Source: Planctomycetota bacterium
GTDB lineage: Bacteria > Planctomycetota > UBA1135 > UBA2386
Reading direction: 5' to 3'
DNA length: 46,385 bases
NCBI GenBank assembly: GCA_020851075.1
Contig: JADZDL010000368.1
Coordinates: forward strand, 1-46,385
Shown here: one piece after another, positions 16,681 to 25,146 of the stretch
Layout: each line of letters starts with the position of its first letter
Numbering within the stretch: the first letter of the stretch is position 1
Position numbers and translations under genes: made by a program
The notes under the pieces: model-generated
Told to the model about the DNA's origin: nothing
Database searches by the model: none
What the model saw: only the letters and a program-made list of their open reading frames with translations

Positions 16681-19218
16681 TCAGAAGTGGCCGATCGTGA
16701 GCGCCAGGGAATCCGTTGCCGTGGCCGCTACGACGGCACCACCAGCATCCAGCTCCCACGGCATGAGCTGGTGATACAGAACCACGCCGGCAAACGCGGA
16801 GGTGTTCGGCAGAACGAGTTCGGTCGTCACCGCGCCGCCCTGCGACAGATACAGCCGCACGAGATCGCTTGTCGGACGCAAATCGCAGCCAGGTTGGCCT
16901 ACCGACAAAACACTCGCCAGCGGCAGCTGGCGCCAACCAAAACCGGTCACCGAGAACACCAACGCCGAGGCCGGCAGCCCCGTTCCCTCGGCCCGGAATG
17001 TCGAGCCACTCCAAGGCAGGTTGAGAGCACGAAGCGCGTTGTTGCCGCCCGAACTCGGACATCCCGCAGCATGCTGCACCGCCAGGGCTCGGCACGTGGT
17101 CCGCAGCCACCCGACGCGCGGCGAAGGGGCTCCACCCAGCGCGGTGAAGAATCCCCCCACCACCACCTCCCCGTCCGCCGTGCTCGACATCGCACGAACC
17201 GGACCATCGGCGGGGCCTTCGGGAATCGCAGTCCAACCACCGCCGCTGCCGCGAACCAGATAGCCCATGCCCAACAGACCAATCGGCAGACCTGGCGAGC
17301 GTTCGCCGCCGGCGAGCACTTCCCCATTCGGCAACGTCAGCAGGGAATAGACAGGGCCATACGCGCCCCCCAGACCACCACCAAACGCACTCCAGCTGAC
17401 CCCGTTCCAACGCGCGAGGTTGGGCGACGTGGCCCCGCCAGCCAGGAGGAACGATCCGCCAGCAAGCAGGTCCCCATTCGGCAACGCCGTCATCGCATGG
17501 CAGCTGGCCGGCAACCAGCCTGATGACAATCCAGCCCCCAGCGACGACCACGTCGAGCCGTTCCAAAGGGCGATGCGAGACGCCGGGACGCCACCAACAC
17601 TCGTGAAGTCCCCGCCAGCGAGGACGTCGCCGTTTGGCAAACTCTGCAGAACGCGCACGAGCCCGTTCGCACCACCCCCCAAGGCGGACCATTGGGTGCC
17701 ATCCCAACGCGCGACGTGGTAGCCCCCTGCGGCGGCGAACGAGCCTCCGGCCAGCAAGGCGCCACCCGCGGTCACCGCCAACGTGTGCACGGGCCCATCC
17801 AAACCGGCGCCAAGCGGCGACCAGTTTGCGCCGTCCCAGCGCGCAACGTGGGCCGCCGATTGGCCACCCGCGGTCGTGAACTCACCACCCGCGACGAGGT
17901 CGCCGTTGGGCAGTTCGACCATCGCCAGCACGGACTGGTCCACACCGGCACCCAGAGGGCCCCACCCGCTGCCACTGCGCCGGGCAATGCCGACCAGCCT
18001 CGACGCACCCGCCGTGCGCATCGTGCCAGCCACGAACAACTCGCCACTGCGCGCGGCCAGAACAGCCCGAACCTCTCGATCGAAGGACTCGCCCGACCCA
18101 AGCGCGTGCCAGTCCGTGCCCAAGAAGGCCGCCACGTTGGCCGCCGCACCACTTCCCGCCGTCGAGAAAGACCCCCCTGCATACAGTCCCCCGGCAGCCG
18201 TGCTCGACAAGGCCATCACGTTTGATCCGATCCCCGAGCCGAGCGCCGACCACTGCGAACCGTTCCACAACGCGGTGTGGTTCGCGGGCACGCCATCGAC
18301 ACTGGTGAACGCGCCGCCAAGCACGAGATCCCCGTTCGCACGCGAGTGCATGCTGTAGACAGGACCGTTGGTGCCGAGACCTGCGGGCACCCACTGGCCA
18401 CCGACATGCTTCGCCAGGAAGGACGAGTTGGAGCCACTCAGTGGCCCGAACGTCCCTCCCGCCACGAGTTCGCCGCCGGACTCGGCCAGCGCCAGAACAC
18501 TGCCAGTCGTCAATCCCCACAACGGCGCCCAGCTCGACCCGTTCCACAAGGCCGCCCGGTAAAGGCCCGCCGGCGAATAGAACAACCCACCGGCGACGAG
18601 GTCCCCGTTGTTGCGCACCAGGAGCGAGGCGACGGAACTCTGGGCGGTGCCAGGTCCCGCGCCCAACGGCACCCAGGCCGTGCCATCGAAGCGGGCAAGG
18701 TGCGATGCCCCCTGCCCGGTCAGGAATTGGCCTCCAGCAACGAGGTCACCGTTCGGCAGCACCGCCAGGGCGGCCACCGAACCCGCGATGCCGGTCCCGA
18801 TTGGCGACCAGCTGGCGCCGTCAAAGCGGGCGATCGAACTCGCCGTGACTCCATCCACCGAGGTGAAGTTGCCCGCGACGATGAGGTCGCCATTCGGCAT
18901 CACCTGCAGCGCATGGACAAAACCTTGCAGGCTGCTGGCGATCGGCGCGAACTCCCCGGTTGCCGGGTCGAACAACACCAGCGCCCTTGCCGCGTGCGAA
19001 CCCGCGGCCAGGAAGGTCCCACCGAGCACCAGGCGTTCCGGCAACGGACCCGGGCCATCGGCGTCCCACATGGTGGCCGCCATCACGCTGCCATCGACGC
19101 CGCGAACGGCATCCCCGGGCTCCCAGGCCGTGGCGCACTGGCCAGGCAGCCCCAGGCTCGTCACGACATGGGCGATCGCAAACAGGGATGCCGCGCAAGC
19201 GCAACGGAGTGCAGTCAT
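16681..19218 (-). CDS. Exported delta-60-type repeat beta-propeller protein
   Basis: 845 aa from the ATG at 19218, which opens a signal peptide (MTALRCACAASLFAIAHVVTSLGLPGQ). About 14 tandem repeats of 45-52 residues fill most of the protein. The repeat pattern is PNGDLVAGG-x-F-x(2)-AGG followed by ARWDG-x(2)-W-x-PLG-x-G, as in delta-60/kelch-like repeats that fold into propellers. Repeat identity is high between some units (for example around 17600-18000), which suggests unequal recombination or recent expansion. The C-terminal 110 residues (VGQPGCDLRPTSDLVRLYL ... FAGVVLYHQLMPWE) resemble the shared C-terminal module of this genome's exported proteins. The function is unknown; an extracellular scaffold or binding protein is likely. 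Confidence 0.83.
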   Translation of the reverse strand: MTALRCACAASLFAIAHVVTSLGLPGQCATAWEPGDAVRGVDGSVMAATMWDADGPGPLPERLVLGGTFLAAGSHAARALVLFDPATGEFAPIASSLQGFVHALQVMPNGDLIVAGNFTSVDGVTASSIARFDGASWSPIGTGIAGSVAALAVLPNGDLVAGGQFLTGQGASHLARFDGTAWVPLGAGPGTAQSSVASLLVRNNGDLVAGGLFYSPAGLYRAALWNGSSWAPLWGLTTGSVLALAESGGELVAGGTFGPLSGSNSSFLAKHVGGQWVPAGLGTNGPVYSMHSRANGDLVLGGAFTSVDGVPANHTALWNGSQWSALGSGIGSNVMALSSTAAGGLYAGGSFSTAGSGAAANVAAFLGTDWHALGSGESFDREVRAVLAARSGELFVAGTMRTAGASRLVGIARRSGSGWGPLGAGVDQSVLAMVELPNGDLVAGGEFTTAGGQSAAHVARWDGANWSPLGAGLDGPVHTLAVTAGGALLAGGSFAAAGGYHVARWDGTQWSALGGGANGLVRVLQSLPNGDVLAGGDFTSVGGVPASRIALWNGSTWSSLGAGLSSGWLPASCHAMTALPNGDLLAGGSFLLAGGATSPNLARWNGVSWSAFGGGLGGAYGPVYSLLTLPNGEVLAGGERSPGLPIGLLGMGYLVRGSGGGWTAIPEGPADGPVRAMSSTADGEVVVGGFFTALGGAPSPRVGWLRTTCRALAVQHAAGCPSSGGNNALRALNLPWSGSTFRAEGTGLPASALVFSVTGFGWRQLPLASVLSVGQPGCDLRPTSDLVRLYLSQGGAVTTELVLPNTSAFAGVVLYHQLMPWELDAGGAVVAATATDSLALTIGHF

Positions 19219-19330
19219 GTGGGTTCTCTTTGGCTCGGGTCCCGCACCCGATGCGCGGCGACCCGGGGACACTTCCTCGCCGAGCCCCACCGCGCTACAG
19301 GTGGTTTTGAGAATTTGCCGGGACAACATT

Positions 19331-19430
19331 GCGCGCACGTGCAGCAGCGGCGGGTGGACAGGTCCACGGCCGCAGCGAGCGTGCGCCCCCGTCTGCGACG
19401 GCGCGGAACTCACAGATCTCGCCGTCGCAC
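19331..19430 (-). pseudogene. Collapsed remnant resembling the kinase 3' end plus futalosine hydrolase gene
   Basis: Three short blocks in this gap match a region 1.4-2 kb away, in the same order and orientation: 19331-19350 equals 20704-20723 (20/20), 19354-19378 matches 21118-21142 (24/25), and 19395-19430 matches 21375-21410 (32/36). Read on the minus strand, the third encodes CDGEICEFRAV against CDGDICQFRAV in the kinase tail, and the first encodes PLLHVRA as in futalosine hydrolase. I infer an old duplicate of that locus reduced by internal deletions. The gap 19219-19440 otherwise shows no gene. Confidence 0.55.
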
Positions 19431-19440
19431 TATGGCGTTG

Positions 19441-20424
19441 TCAGCGCGAGCGCACGGCATTGCTGCTGATCACGAGTCCAGCCGCATCCAACCATATGCC
19501 TTGGCAGAAAAACTGCACTCCAAGAGGCAGCTGGAAATGTGGCAGGTCGAGGAACATTCCATGAGGCCCTATCAAGGTGGGGGGCACCAGGGTCGGGTTG
19601 GCTACCAGGAGCGGGCATTGCGGCGGCAGGGACAGGGACGTGTTTTGTTGGCCGAAGCCAAGCAGGAAGCCGCCAACGACCATGTCCGAGCCCGAGCCGG
19701 GCCCGCAGACCAGGTGCGGCGACATGGGCGATGCGCCCCACCAACTGCGATCCACCCAGAGGTTGGTGCAGCCCGCCCCGTAGGGTTCCAGTGCATAAGT
19801 GCCCGGCACGAAGGACACCTTCCAGCCGAACCTCATCGAACCGCTAAGGGGCTGCCCCATTGCCAACAGGGAGCCGGTCACGTTCCAGTTCAGCGTGACG
19901 GAGAGCGGCGTGGTCCCGATCGTGCACGGCAACTCCACACTGGTTCCAGTGGATGGTGGGGTTCTGGCAGAGAAATCGGGAAGGCCGTCGCTGTCGATGT
20001 CCACCGTCGCGTCCCCGGTGATCGAGCTCAGCCCCCACCATTCACTCCAGTAGGGCTCGAAGAACAGCACGCCATCGACCGGCTGCGGGGATTGGAACTG
20101 CACCAAGAGCTGCCCGGTCGCGGCGGCCCAGTTCGGAGACCAGCTGGTGGATGCATTCAGGATGATGTACAGACTCCAGCCTGTGGCGCCCACCAATTGT
20201 GAGCTGCTCAGGGTGTCGACATACACAATTGCGTTGGTGCCGCTGTTGCCAGGCGTCCACAGGGAGAGGCCGTCGATGGGCAGCGGCCCGACGGCGAACT
20301 GGACGCTGCCGCTGACCGAACTCGATGCAACCAAGGGCTGGCTTGCAGTAGCGGAGGCGACCACCTGAGCGCTCGCGGACGCACCGAGCACAAGGAACAC
20401 CCACACACTTCTGAGGGATTGCAT
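19441..20424 (-). CDS. Exported protein of unknown function
   Basis: 327 aa. Signal peptide MQSLRSVWVFLVLGASASAQ; a GGAGA ribosome-binding site lies seven bases before the ATG. The protein is beta-rich with many Trp, Ser and Gly and has one calcium-loop-like element, TVDIDSDGLPDF, at about 143-155. The C-terminal part (YGAGCTNLWVDRSWWGASP ... FFCQGIWLDAAGLVISSNA) resembles the terminal module of the neighbouring exported proteins. No enzymatic motif was seen. It is probably secreted or displayed; the function is unknown. Confidence 0.68.
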   Translation of the reverse strand: MQSLRSVWVFLVLGASASAQVVASATASQPLVASSSVSGSVQFAVGPLPIDGLSLWTPGNSGTNAIVYVDTLSSSQLVGATGWSLYIILNASTSWSPNWAAATGQLLVQFQSPQPVDGVLFFEPYWSEWWGLSSITGDATVDIDSDGLPDFSARTPPSTGTSVELPCTIGTTPLSVTLNWNVTGSLLAMGQPLSGSMRFGWKVSFVPGTYALEPYGAGCTNLWVDRSWWGASPMSPHLVCGPGSGSDMVVGGFLLGFGQQNTSLSLPPQCPLLVANPTLVPPTLIGPHGMFLDLPHFQLPLGVQFFCQGIWLDAAGLVISSNAVRSR

Positions 20425-20600
20425 GCAGATTCTCCACTTCTGGGGTTGTAGACAGGCACCCTAGCGGGGCACTTTTCGGTCCCCATCCACAGCGACTTCT
20501 GTCGGCCAACGGAGACCAGAGATGTCGCATGCTACCATTGCGACCGCGAATCTCACGCAGGGGACTGTGCCCCCGTCCGCCCGGCCGGAGCCGCCCCTAA

Positions 20601-21272
20601 TCAGCGCCCGTTCCAGAGCTTGCGCACCGCGGCCTGCACGACCTGTACTGCCGCACTGAGATCCCATTCACCGCGGTCGCGATCGCCGGTCCAGTTGCTG
20701 ATCGCGCGCACGTGCAGCAGCGGCAGCTCCGCCTGCCGGCAAACCCACGCGACGGCCGCACCTTCCATCGTTTCGATGTCCGCGTTGCAGCGCTGCACCA
20801 TGCGTTGCGAACTGCTCTCGGTGCCGCTGCACGAACTCACCGTGACCCCGCGCACGATCGGCGCACCGAGCACTTCCGCGGCCGCTTGCGCCATGCGCGG
20901 ATTGGCCGGGAATGGGCCGCAATCGCCCAATTTGAGCGTATTCAGATCCTGGAACCCGGCCGGTGTCTCGACGCCTTCGTCACCGTAACGATCGCTGCCG
21001 ACGATGCACAGACCACCGCGCGCCACCGGAGGCGTGGCCGAACGGTGCCGCAGCGGAAACGCGCCAGCGACGCCAAACAGCAGCACCGCGCGCACGTCGG
21101 GCATCTGCCGCAACCAGGTGGACAGGCCCACGGCCGCAGCGACCTTGCCGACGCCAAGCGGCACCGCGCGCAGACCCGGCGCGTAGAGGCCTCCCCCTTC
21201 GGCCAGGGCCGCGAAGCAGATCAGGAACTCATCGATCGGCACGCCGCCGTAGACCGGCCTGCCGTCACTCAC
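20601..21272 (-). CDS. mqnB: Futalosine hydrolase-like nucleosidase (MqnB family)
   Basis: 223 aa. The GTG start at 21270-21272 overlaps the stop of the kinase gene (GTGA). The phosphorylase/nucleosidase fold is recognisable: GVGKVAAAVGLSTWL, VLLFGVAGAF, GLCIVGSDRYGDEGVETP and ETMEGAAVAWVCRQAELPLLHVRAISN, where the Met-Glu of the MEGAA element binds the ribose. The tail NWTGDRDRGEWDLSAAVQ is the futalosine hydrolase variant (ISN-x(3)-RD), distinguishing it from MTA/SAH nucleosidase. The enzyme cleaves (aminodeoxy)futalosine to the next intermediate of the alternative menaquinone pathway. No other mqn gene is in the window. Coupling to a kinase gene is unusual. Confidence 0.75.
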   Translation of the reverse strand: MSDGRPVYGGVPIDEFLICFAALAEGGGLYAPGLRAVPLGVGKVAAAVGLSTWLRQMPDVRAVLLFGVAGAFPLRHRSATPPVARGGLCIVGSDRYGDEGVETPAGFQDLNTLKLGDCGPFPANPRMAQAAAEVLGAPIVRGVTVSSCSGTESSSQRMVQRCNADIETMEGAAVAWVCRQAELPLLHVRAISNWTGDRDRGEWDLSAAVQVVQAAVRKLWNGR

Positions 21273-22972
21273 CGCTGGCTCCCCGCCACGGTGGCGCGGC
21301 CCTTCGCGACGAGCAGGTTCTGGTAGTCGACGTCCGACTTCGCAAACTTCTCGGCGACCTTGCGCCAGCCATCCGCGACGGCACGGAACTGGCAGATATC
21401 GCCGTCGCACGGCTCGCATTCCGGTGCCGCGGCGGCGAGGCCCTGCAACGCCGTGGCGTGCTCGAGGAAACGATGCACGTTGGCCGCGCGCCGACAGTCC
21501 ACGACATCCTCGTAATCGAGTTCCTGCAGCATCGCCACACCGGCCAGGAACGTCGCGCGGCCCTCGCGTTCGAGTTTCTTCGCATAACCGGCGGAGAACT
21601 CGGCGGCGCGCGACAACGTGTCGACGAGGTCCGTGTAACGATCGAGGTCCACCGGCAGGTCCACCAGCGGCGTGCGCAGGGCGGAGAGTTCGATCGGCGA
21701 ACGCCGCTGGATCGCGTTGTGCGCCGTGCGCTGCACTGCCGCCACGAACTGATCGACTTGCGCGGCGAGTTGCTGCGAACGGTCGAGCGGTTGGCGTGGC
21801 CGCACGGGGCTCGCTGGACGCGCCGGCTGCGGAGTCGGCATCGAGGCCCGCGCGGCGCTGGCCTTGCTGGCCGCATACGTTGTCTGCGAACGCACTCCCT
21901 TCGTGTAGAGGACCGCACTGCCGACGAGCAGACCGAGCATCAGCAAGACGCCAAACGCAGCCCTGCGGCGAGGCGGCTCGGCCCCCGCCCGCGCCAGTTC
22001 CGCGGCCTGGTCCGGCACGAGGCACGAAGAAACCTCGACGCCATCGGCAGCGGCCAGAACCCGCGATGGCACGATCGGCGTCTCCGCCGCCAATCCCGCA
22101 CCAACCCGTCCCGCATCCACGCCGGCAAGGGCCCCCACGAGGTCGTGCACACTCTGGTAGCGAGCCGCGGGATCCTTCTGCAGAGCTCGCTGCAACACCG
22201 CGCGCTCGACCGGCGTGAGGCACGCAGGCAACTCCGGTGCCGCGACTTCGTGCTTGCGCAGCACTTCCCATTCGCTGTCGCCGCGGAACGGCACGCAACC
22301 GCACAGGATCTCGTAGAGCATGATCCCGAGCGAATAGATGTCGCTGCGGTGATCGCCGCGGCGCTGCAGCATTTCGGGCGCCATGTAGTACGGAGTGCCG
22401 CGCCCCATCGACAAACTGCCGCGACTGTGCGTGACGAGCTTACTGAGGCCGTAGTCACCGAGGCGCGCCACGGCCCCCTTCAAGAACACATTCGCGGGCT
22501 TGATATCGAAGTGCACGAGCGAACGTTCGTGCAGCGCCGCCAGACCGCGGCACGCCTGCAGGAAGTACTGCAGGAGCTCGCGCTTGTTGTCCTGCGTCGG
22601 CGGCTGGCCATCCGTCGCGATGCGCCCCTGCAACGTCTCGGTGCCCGCAAACGACATGACGAGGAACGGGATGCCGTCAACCTCGCCGCGGTCTTCGATC
22701 GATACGAGGTTGGGATGGTCGATCTGCGCGAACAGCTTCACGGCCTCGAGTTCGGCGAGCAGCGCCCGCCGCACTTCCTGGTCGTCGACCTGGAGGAACT
22801 TGATCGCGTAGTCCTTGCCGATCGATTGCTTGCGGGCGCGGAACACGAGCCCGAACATGCCGCCGCCGAGCTTCGTCGTGATCTCGAAGCCAGCCACGTA
22901 GCCGGGCTTTCGGTAGTCCAGGTAGAAGGACTCCCAGTCGGGCAATCGACGGTCGTTTGCGGAGGTCGACAT
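21269..22972 (-). CDS. Membrane-anchored Ser/Thr protein kinase (Hanks type) with HFD/DYG motifs
   Basis: 567 aa from the ATG at 22972. The kinase domain covers about residues 29-285: Gly loop LGGGMFGLVF, Lys58 in YAIKFL, catalytic loop HFDIKPANV (Asp156, Asn161), metal loop DYG (173-175), GTPYYMAPEM and DIYSLGIMLYEIL. The Arg of HRD is replaced by Phe and DFG by DYG; such non-RD kinases are often not controlled by activation-loop phosphorylation. A transmembrane helix at about 338-356 leads to an extracytoplasmic domain of about 210 residues with a CEPCDGDICQFRAVADGW element. It would phosphorylate Ser/Thr on unknown proteins in response to an outside signal. The stop overlaps the nucleosidase start. 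Confidence 0.9.
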   Translation of the reverse strand: MSTSANDRRLPDWESFYLDYRKPGYVAGFEITTKLGGGMFGLVFRARKQSIGKDYAIKFLQVDDQEVRRALLAELEAVKLFAQIDHPNLVSIEDRGEVDGIPFLVMSFAGTETLQGRIATDGQPPTQDNKRELLQYFLQACRGLAALHERSLVHFDIKPANVFLKGAVARLGDYGLSKLVTHSRGSLSMGRGTPYYMAPEMLQRRGDHRSDIYSLGIMLYEILCGCVPFRGDSEWEVLRKHEVAAPELPACLTPVERAVLQRALQKDPAARYQSVHDLVGALAGVDAGRVGAGLAAETPIVPSRVLAAADGVEVSSCLVPDQAAELARAGAEPPRRRAAFGVLLMLGLLVGSAVLYTKGVRSQTTYAASKASAARASMPTPQPARPASPVRPRQPLDRSQQLAAQVDQFVAAVQRTAHNAIQRRSPIELSALRTPLVDLPVDLDRYTDLVDTLSRAAEFSAGYAKKLEREGRATFLAGVAMLQELDYEDVVDCRRAANVHRFLEHATALQGLAAAAPECEPCDGDICQFRAVADGWRKVAEKFAKSDVDYQNLLVAKGRATVAGSQR

Positions 22973-23080
22973 TGGTCCGGGAATGCTAGCGAGACGGCGG
23001 CAGGGACGCGCGGCCCGCGCACAACCCGGCAAAGTCGCCCGAACCGCGAAGAGGAGCCGGTGCCCCATGGCACCGGCCCA

Positions 23081-24199
23081 CTACACCTCGTCCTGGCCGG
23101 CGACGAGGCCCTTCACCTGCTGCGCCAGGTCCCCGGAGCCAAACACAAAGGTCGCTCGCGCGCCCTTCAGGATCGACTCCAGCGCCTCCATCTCCTTCAT
23201 GCGCAACAGCACCGGATGCTCGGCGAGCAACCGGGCCGTGTTGGCCTGGCTGCGCGCCGCCGCCGTCTCTTCGCGCCGCCGGATCAGGTTGGCTTCCGCC
23301 TGCTTCTCAGCCTCGATGACCTGGTTCAGGATCGTCTTCATCTCGCCCGGCAACACGATGTCGCGAATGCCGACCGACACCACCACGACGCCAAACTCCG
23401 CGCAACGCGCCGCGATCGACGCGCGCGCCTCCGCAGCAACTTCGGCCTTGTCGGCCAACAGTCGCTCGAGATCACGCCCGCCCACCGCGGCCCGCAACGC
23501 CAGCTGCGCTTCCCGGTAGACCACCGACGCCGGGTCGCTGGTGACCGAGGTCGCCAGCACCGGATCAGTGATCCGCCATGCCACCACGAGGTTGATTCGC
23601 AGCGTGACCTTGTCCGCAGTCAGGATCTCCTGACCGGAAACGTCGGCCATCTGCTCACGCAGGTCGATCGCCTTCCAGCTGATCAACCCACCACGGCTCC
23701 AGAACACATGCCGACCGGGGCCGTGCACCGAACGGATTTCACCACCACGCCGCACGAGCAGGCGCTCGTGCGGCTCGACATCGACGGCTTGCAGATGGCT
23801 GCGGGCCGCGGGAAAGGCCAACACCGCATCGCGCTGGTCGTGCACGAACTCGACGTCCGCAACGGTGAAGGTCTCGACCTTCAGCGTGTACGGAGCTTTC
23901 CAGTAGGCAAACCGACCAGCGCCGACGAAGTCGAACAAACGGCCGTCACGCCACACGATGGCCCGTTCGTCCTCGGCGAGGTCGACGACCAGGAGGCGCT
24001 CACGCAGGCCCTCGTCCTGCACGAGGACGTCGAGCAGGGGGTGCGAGAACCGCGTATCGAGGGTGTTGATGCGCCGCACCTCGGTCGACCGCAGCAACCG
24101 CTGCGGCACGAAGTGTGCGCCAGGGGACAGCACGCGGCTGAGGTCGCCACGCTGGAACACGAGACCAACCTCGTGCTGCTTGATATGAGTACGGATCAT
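23081..24199 (-). CDS. SPFH (band 7) domain protein, slipin-like
   Basis: 372 aa. The ATG at 24199 is supported by GGAGG five bases upstream. The SPFH domain is in the second half: SWKAIDLREQMADVSGQEILTADKV, INLVVAWRITDP and AEARASIAARCAEFGVVVVSVGIRDIVLPGEM, followed by a helical AEKQAEANLIRRREETAAARSQANTARLL segment that promotes oligomer formation. There is no clear transmembrane helix, unlike most slipins; the N-terminal 190 residues hold two beta-rich repeats (HEVGLVFQRGDLSRVLSPG and HERLLVRRGGEIRSVHGPG) with the same pattern. Such proteins form scaffolds at membranes. Its position 108 bp upstream of the kinase suggests a shared transcript. Confidence 0.82.
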   Translation of the reverse strand: MIRTHIKQHEVGLVFQRGDLSRVLSPGAHFVPQRLLRSTEVRRINTLDTRFSHPLLDVLVQDEGLRERLLVVDLAEDERAIVWRDGRLFDFVGAGRFAYWKAPYTLKVETFTVADVEFVHDQRDAVLAFPAARSHLQAVDVEPHERLLVRRGGEIRSVHGPGRHVFWSRGGLISWKAIDLREQMADVSGQEILTADKVTLRINLVVAWRITDPVLATSVTSDPASVVYREAQLALRAAVGGRDLERLLADKAEVAAEARASIAARCAEFGVVVVSVGIRDIVLPGEMKTILNQVIEAEKQAEANLIRRREETAAARSQANTARLLAEHPVLLRMKEMEALESILKGARATFVFGSGDLAQQVKGLVAGQDEV

Positions 24200-24636
24200 G
24201 AGAACCTCCGAGGGAGGTGTGAGTACAGGGAACGTGCATGGACCGACCCGGCGCGCCGTTCCCGAACGCAGCGGTACAGATGCGGGCAGACCCGCGGTGT
24301 GTCGTGATGTGTCGCGAAGAGTCGTGACTGCCGACGCCACAGAGCGCGCAACCCTGCCGGTTCCCGGACCGAGACCTCAGCGAAGGTGGATACGGCGCAG
24401 GCAGCTCTCTCCGCGCCCGGCCGCCATTGGGATTACGCCAATGGAAGCCAAGGACGGCGGGCAGAACCTATCCACACCGCGTCGAACCTATCGACGCAGG
24501 CCTTGATGCAAAGAGAACTCGAGCAGTCCCCACATTGCGAGATCCTCGCAATGTGGGGCAGCTGCAAACCGAGCGACGTCGACAGTCACGCGAAGTACCC
24601 CCCGAAGAGGGCGGCGTTACCTGTTGACATAAACAG
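24200..24636. other. Non-coding gap between SPFH gene and tRNA
   Basis: No convincing gene was found here. It contains three tandem 10-bp units at 24299-24328 (GTGTCGTGAT, GTGTCGCGAA, GAGTCGTGAC) and a perfect 14-bp inverted repeat at 24528-24558. The 5' part should hold the promoter of the minus-strand SPFH gene, but I could not pick out a clear -35/-10 pair. Confidence 0.6.
24528..24558 (-). terminator. 14-bp perfect hairpin downstream of tRNA-Gln
   Basis: CCCCACATTGCGAG (24528-24541) and CTCGCAATGTGGGG (24545-24558) are perfect inverse complements around a 3-base loop. The hairpin lies about 80 bases past the 3' end of the minus-strand tRNA gene. No T-run follows on either strand, so it may be a processing or pausing signal, or a protein binding site, instead of a classical terminator. 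Confidence 0.5.
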
Positions 24637-24709
24637 GAGTCGAAGTGGGAGTTGAACCCACTACCGCAAGATCCAAAATCTTGTGCTCTACCAAATGAGC
24701 TATTCGACA
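24637..24709 (-). tRNA. tRNA-Gln (anticodon TTG)
   Basis: The minus strand folds as a cloverleaf: D stem GCTC/GAGC, anticodon stem CAAGA/TCTTG with loop TTTTGGA giving anticodon TTG, and T stem GTGGG/CCCAC around TTCAACT. The acceptor is TGTCGAA/TTCGACT, paired except for a U1-U72 mismatch; an open first pair is a known feature of bacterial glutamine tRNAs, though U1-A72 is more usual. The base after the acceptor is C; CCA is not encoded. Confidence 0.92.
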
Positions 24710-24899
24710 GTTCCATGCCTGAGCCGGAAGAACCCGGTTCGCGGAACGTGCCTACGGGACCGCAGAACGGCCGCAAGCACGCCGCCGGACGGCATCAGGC
24801 GGAAAGGAAGGAGATGTGTTTCATTGTGTATCAGCCTCGGGTACGGCTACCCGGAATCAGTGGAGCAATTCCCGAGGATCGCCTCGAAAACAGTGCCCG

Positions 24900-25140
24900 G
24901 AAAACAAACAAGCCTCGCTCCGGAGCACCGGGCGAGGCTTGTGGATGCGGGAACGACTCCCGTCAGTCCAAAGGCCTCACCAGGCAAACCTCGCCGAGCA
25001 TGCCAGCTGGCATAGCGGTCCGGCATAGCAGATTGCCAAACCCGCGATTCGCGATTCGCCAGCGAATGACACCGTGCTTCCCACGGCGATTCTCGCTGCT
25101 ATGCACAAATTTGTGGCGCGGGGAGTTCATGGCTTTCTTC
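24900..25140 (-). ncRNA. Probable independent structured RNA, family not identified
   Basis: No gene fits this stretch, yet it is bounded by a sigma70-like promoter (25147-25174) and an intrinsic terminator (24901-24942) on the same strand. The ~240-nt transcript would be highly structured: a 9-bp helix pairing 25096-25104 with 25023-25031, enclosing hairpins 25054-25067 (ATTCGC/GCGAAT) and 25072-25086 (CCGTG/CACGG), a 14-nt palindrome at 25000-25013, and a possible closing helix between 25119-25126 and 24956-24962. Size and rod-like layout recall 6S RNA, but I cannot confirm it. It lies upstream of tRNA-Gln and divergent from the RlmD gene. Confidence 0.55.
24901..24942 (-). terminator. Intrinsic terminator of the putative ncRNA
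   Basis: An 11-bp stem (ACAAGCCTCGC at 24908-24918 with GCGAGGCTTGT at 24932-24942) encloses a 13-base loop that itself has CCGG/CCGG. On the minus strand the stem is followed by TTGTTTT, a U-rich tail. Confidence 0.75.
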
Positions 25141-25146
25141 GCACAC

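Noticed and set aside
18277..20202. 641-codon plus-strand frame crossing two minus-strand genes
   Set aside because: It spans the gap between them and has no domain; both minus-strand proteins have signal peptides and clear composition.
20963..24307. 1114-codon plus-strand frame opposite the kinase and SPFH genes
   Set aside because: Low-complexity Arg-rich translation; the minus-strand genes have complete domain motifs.
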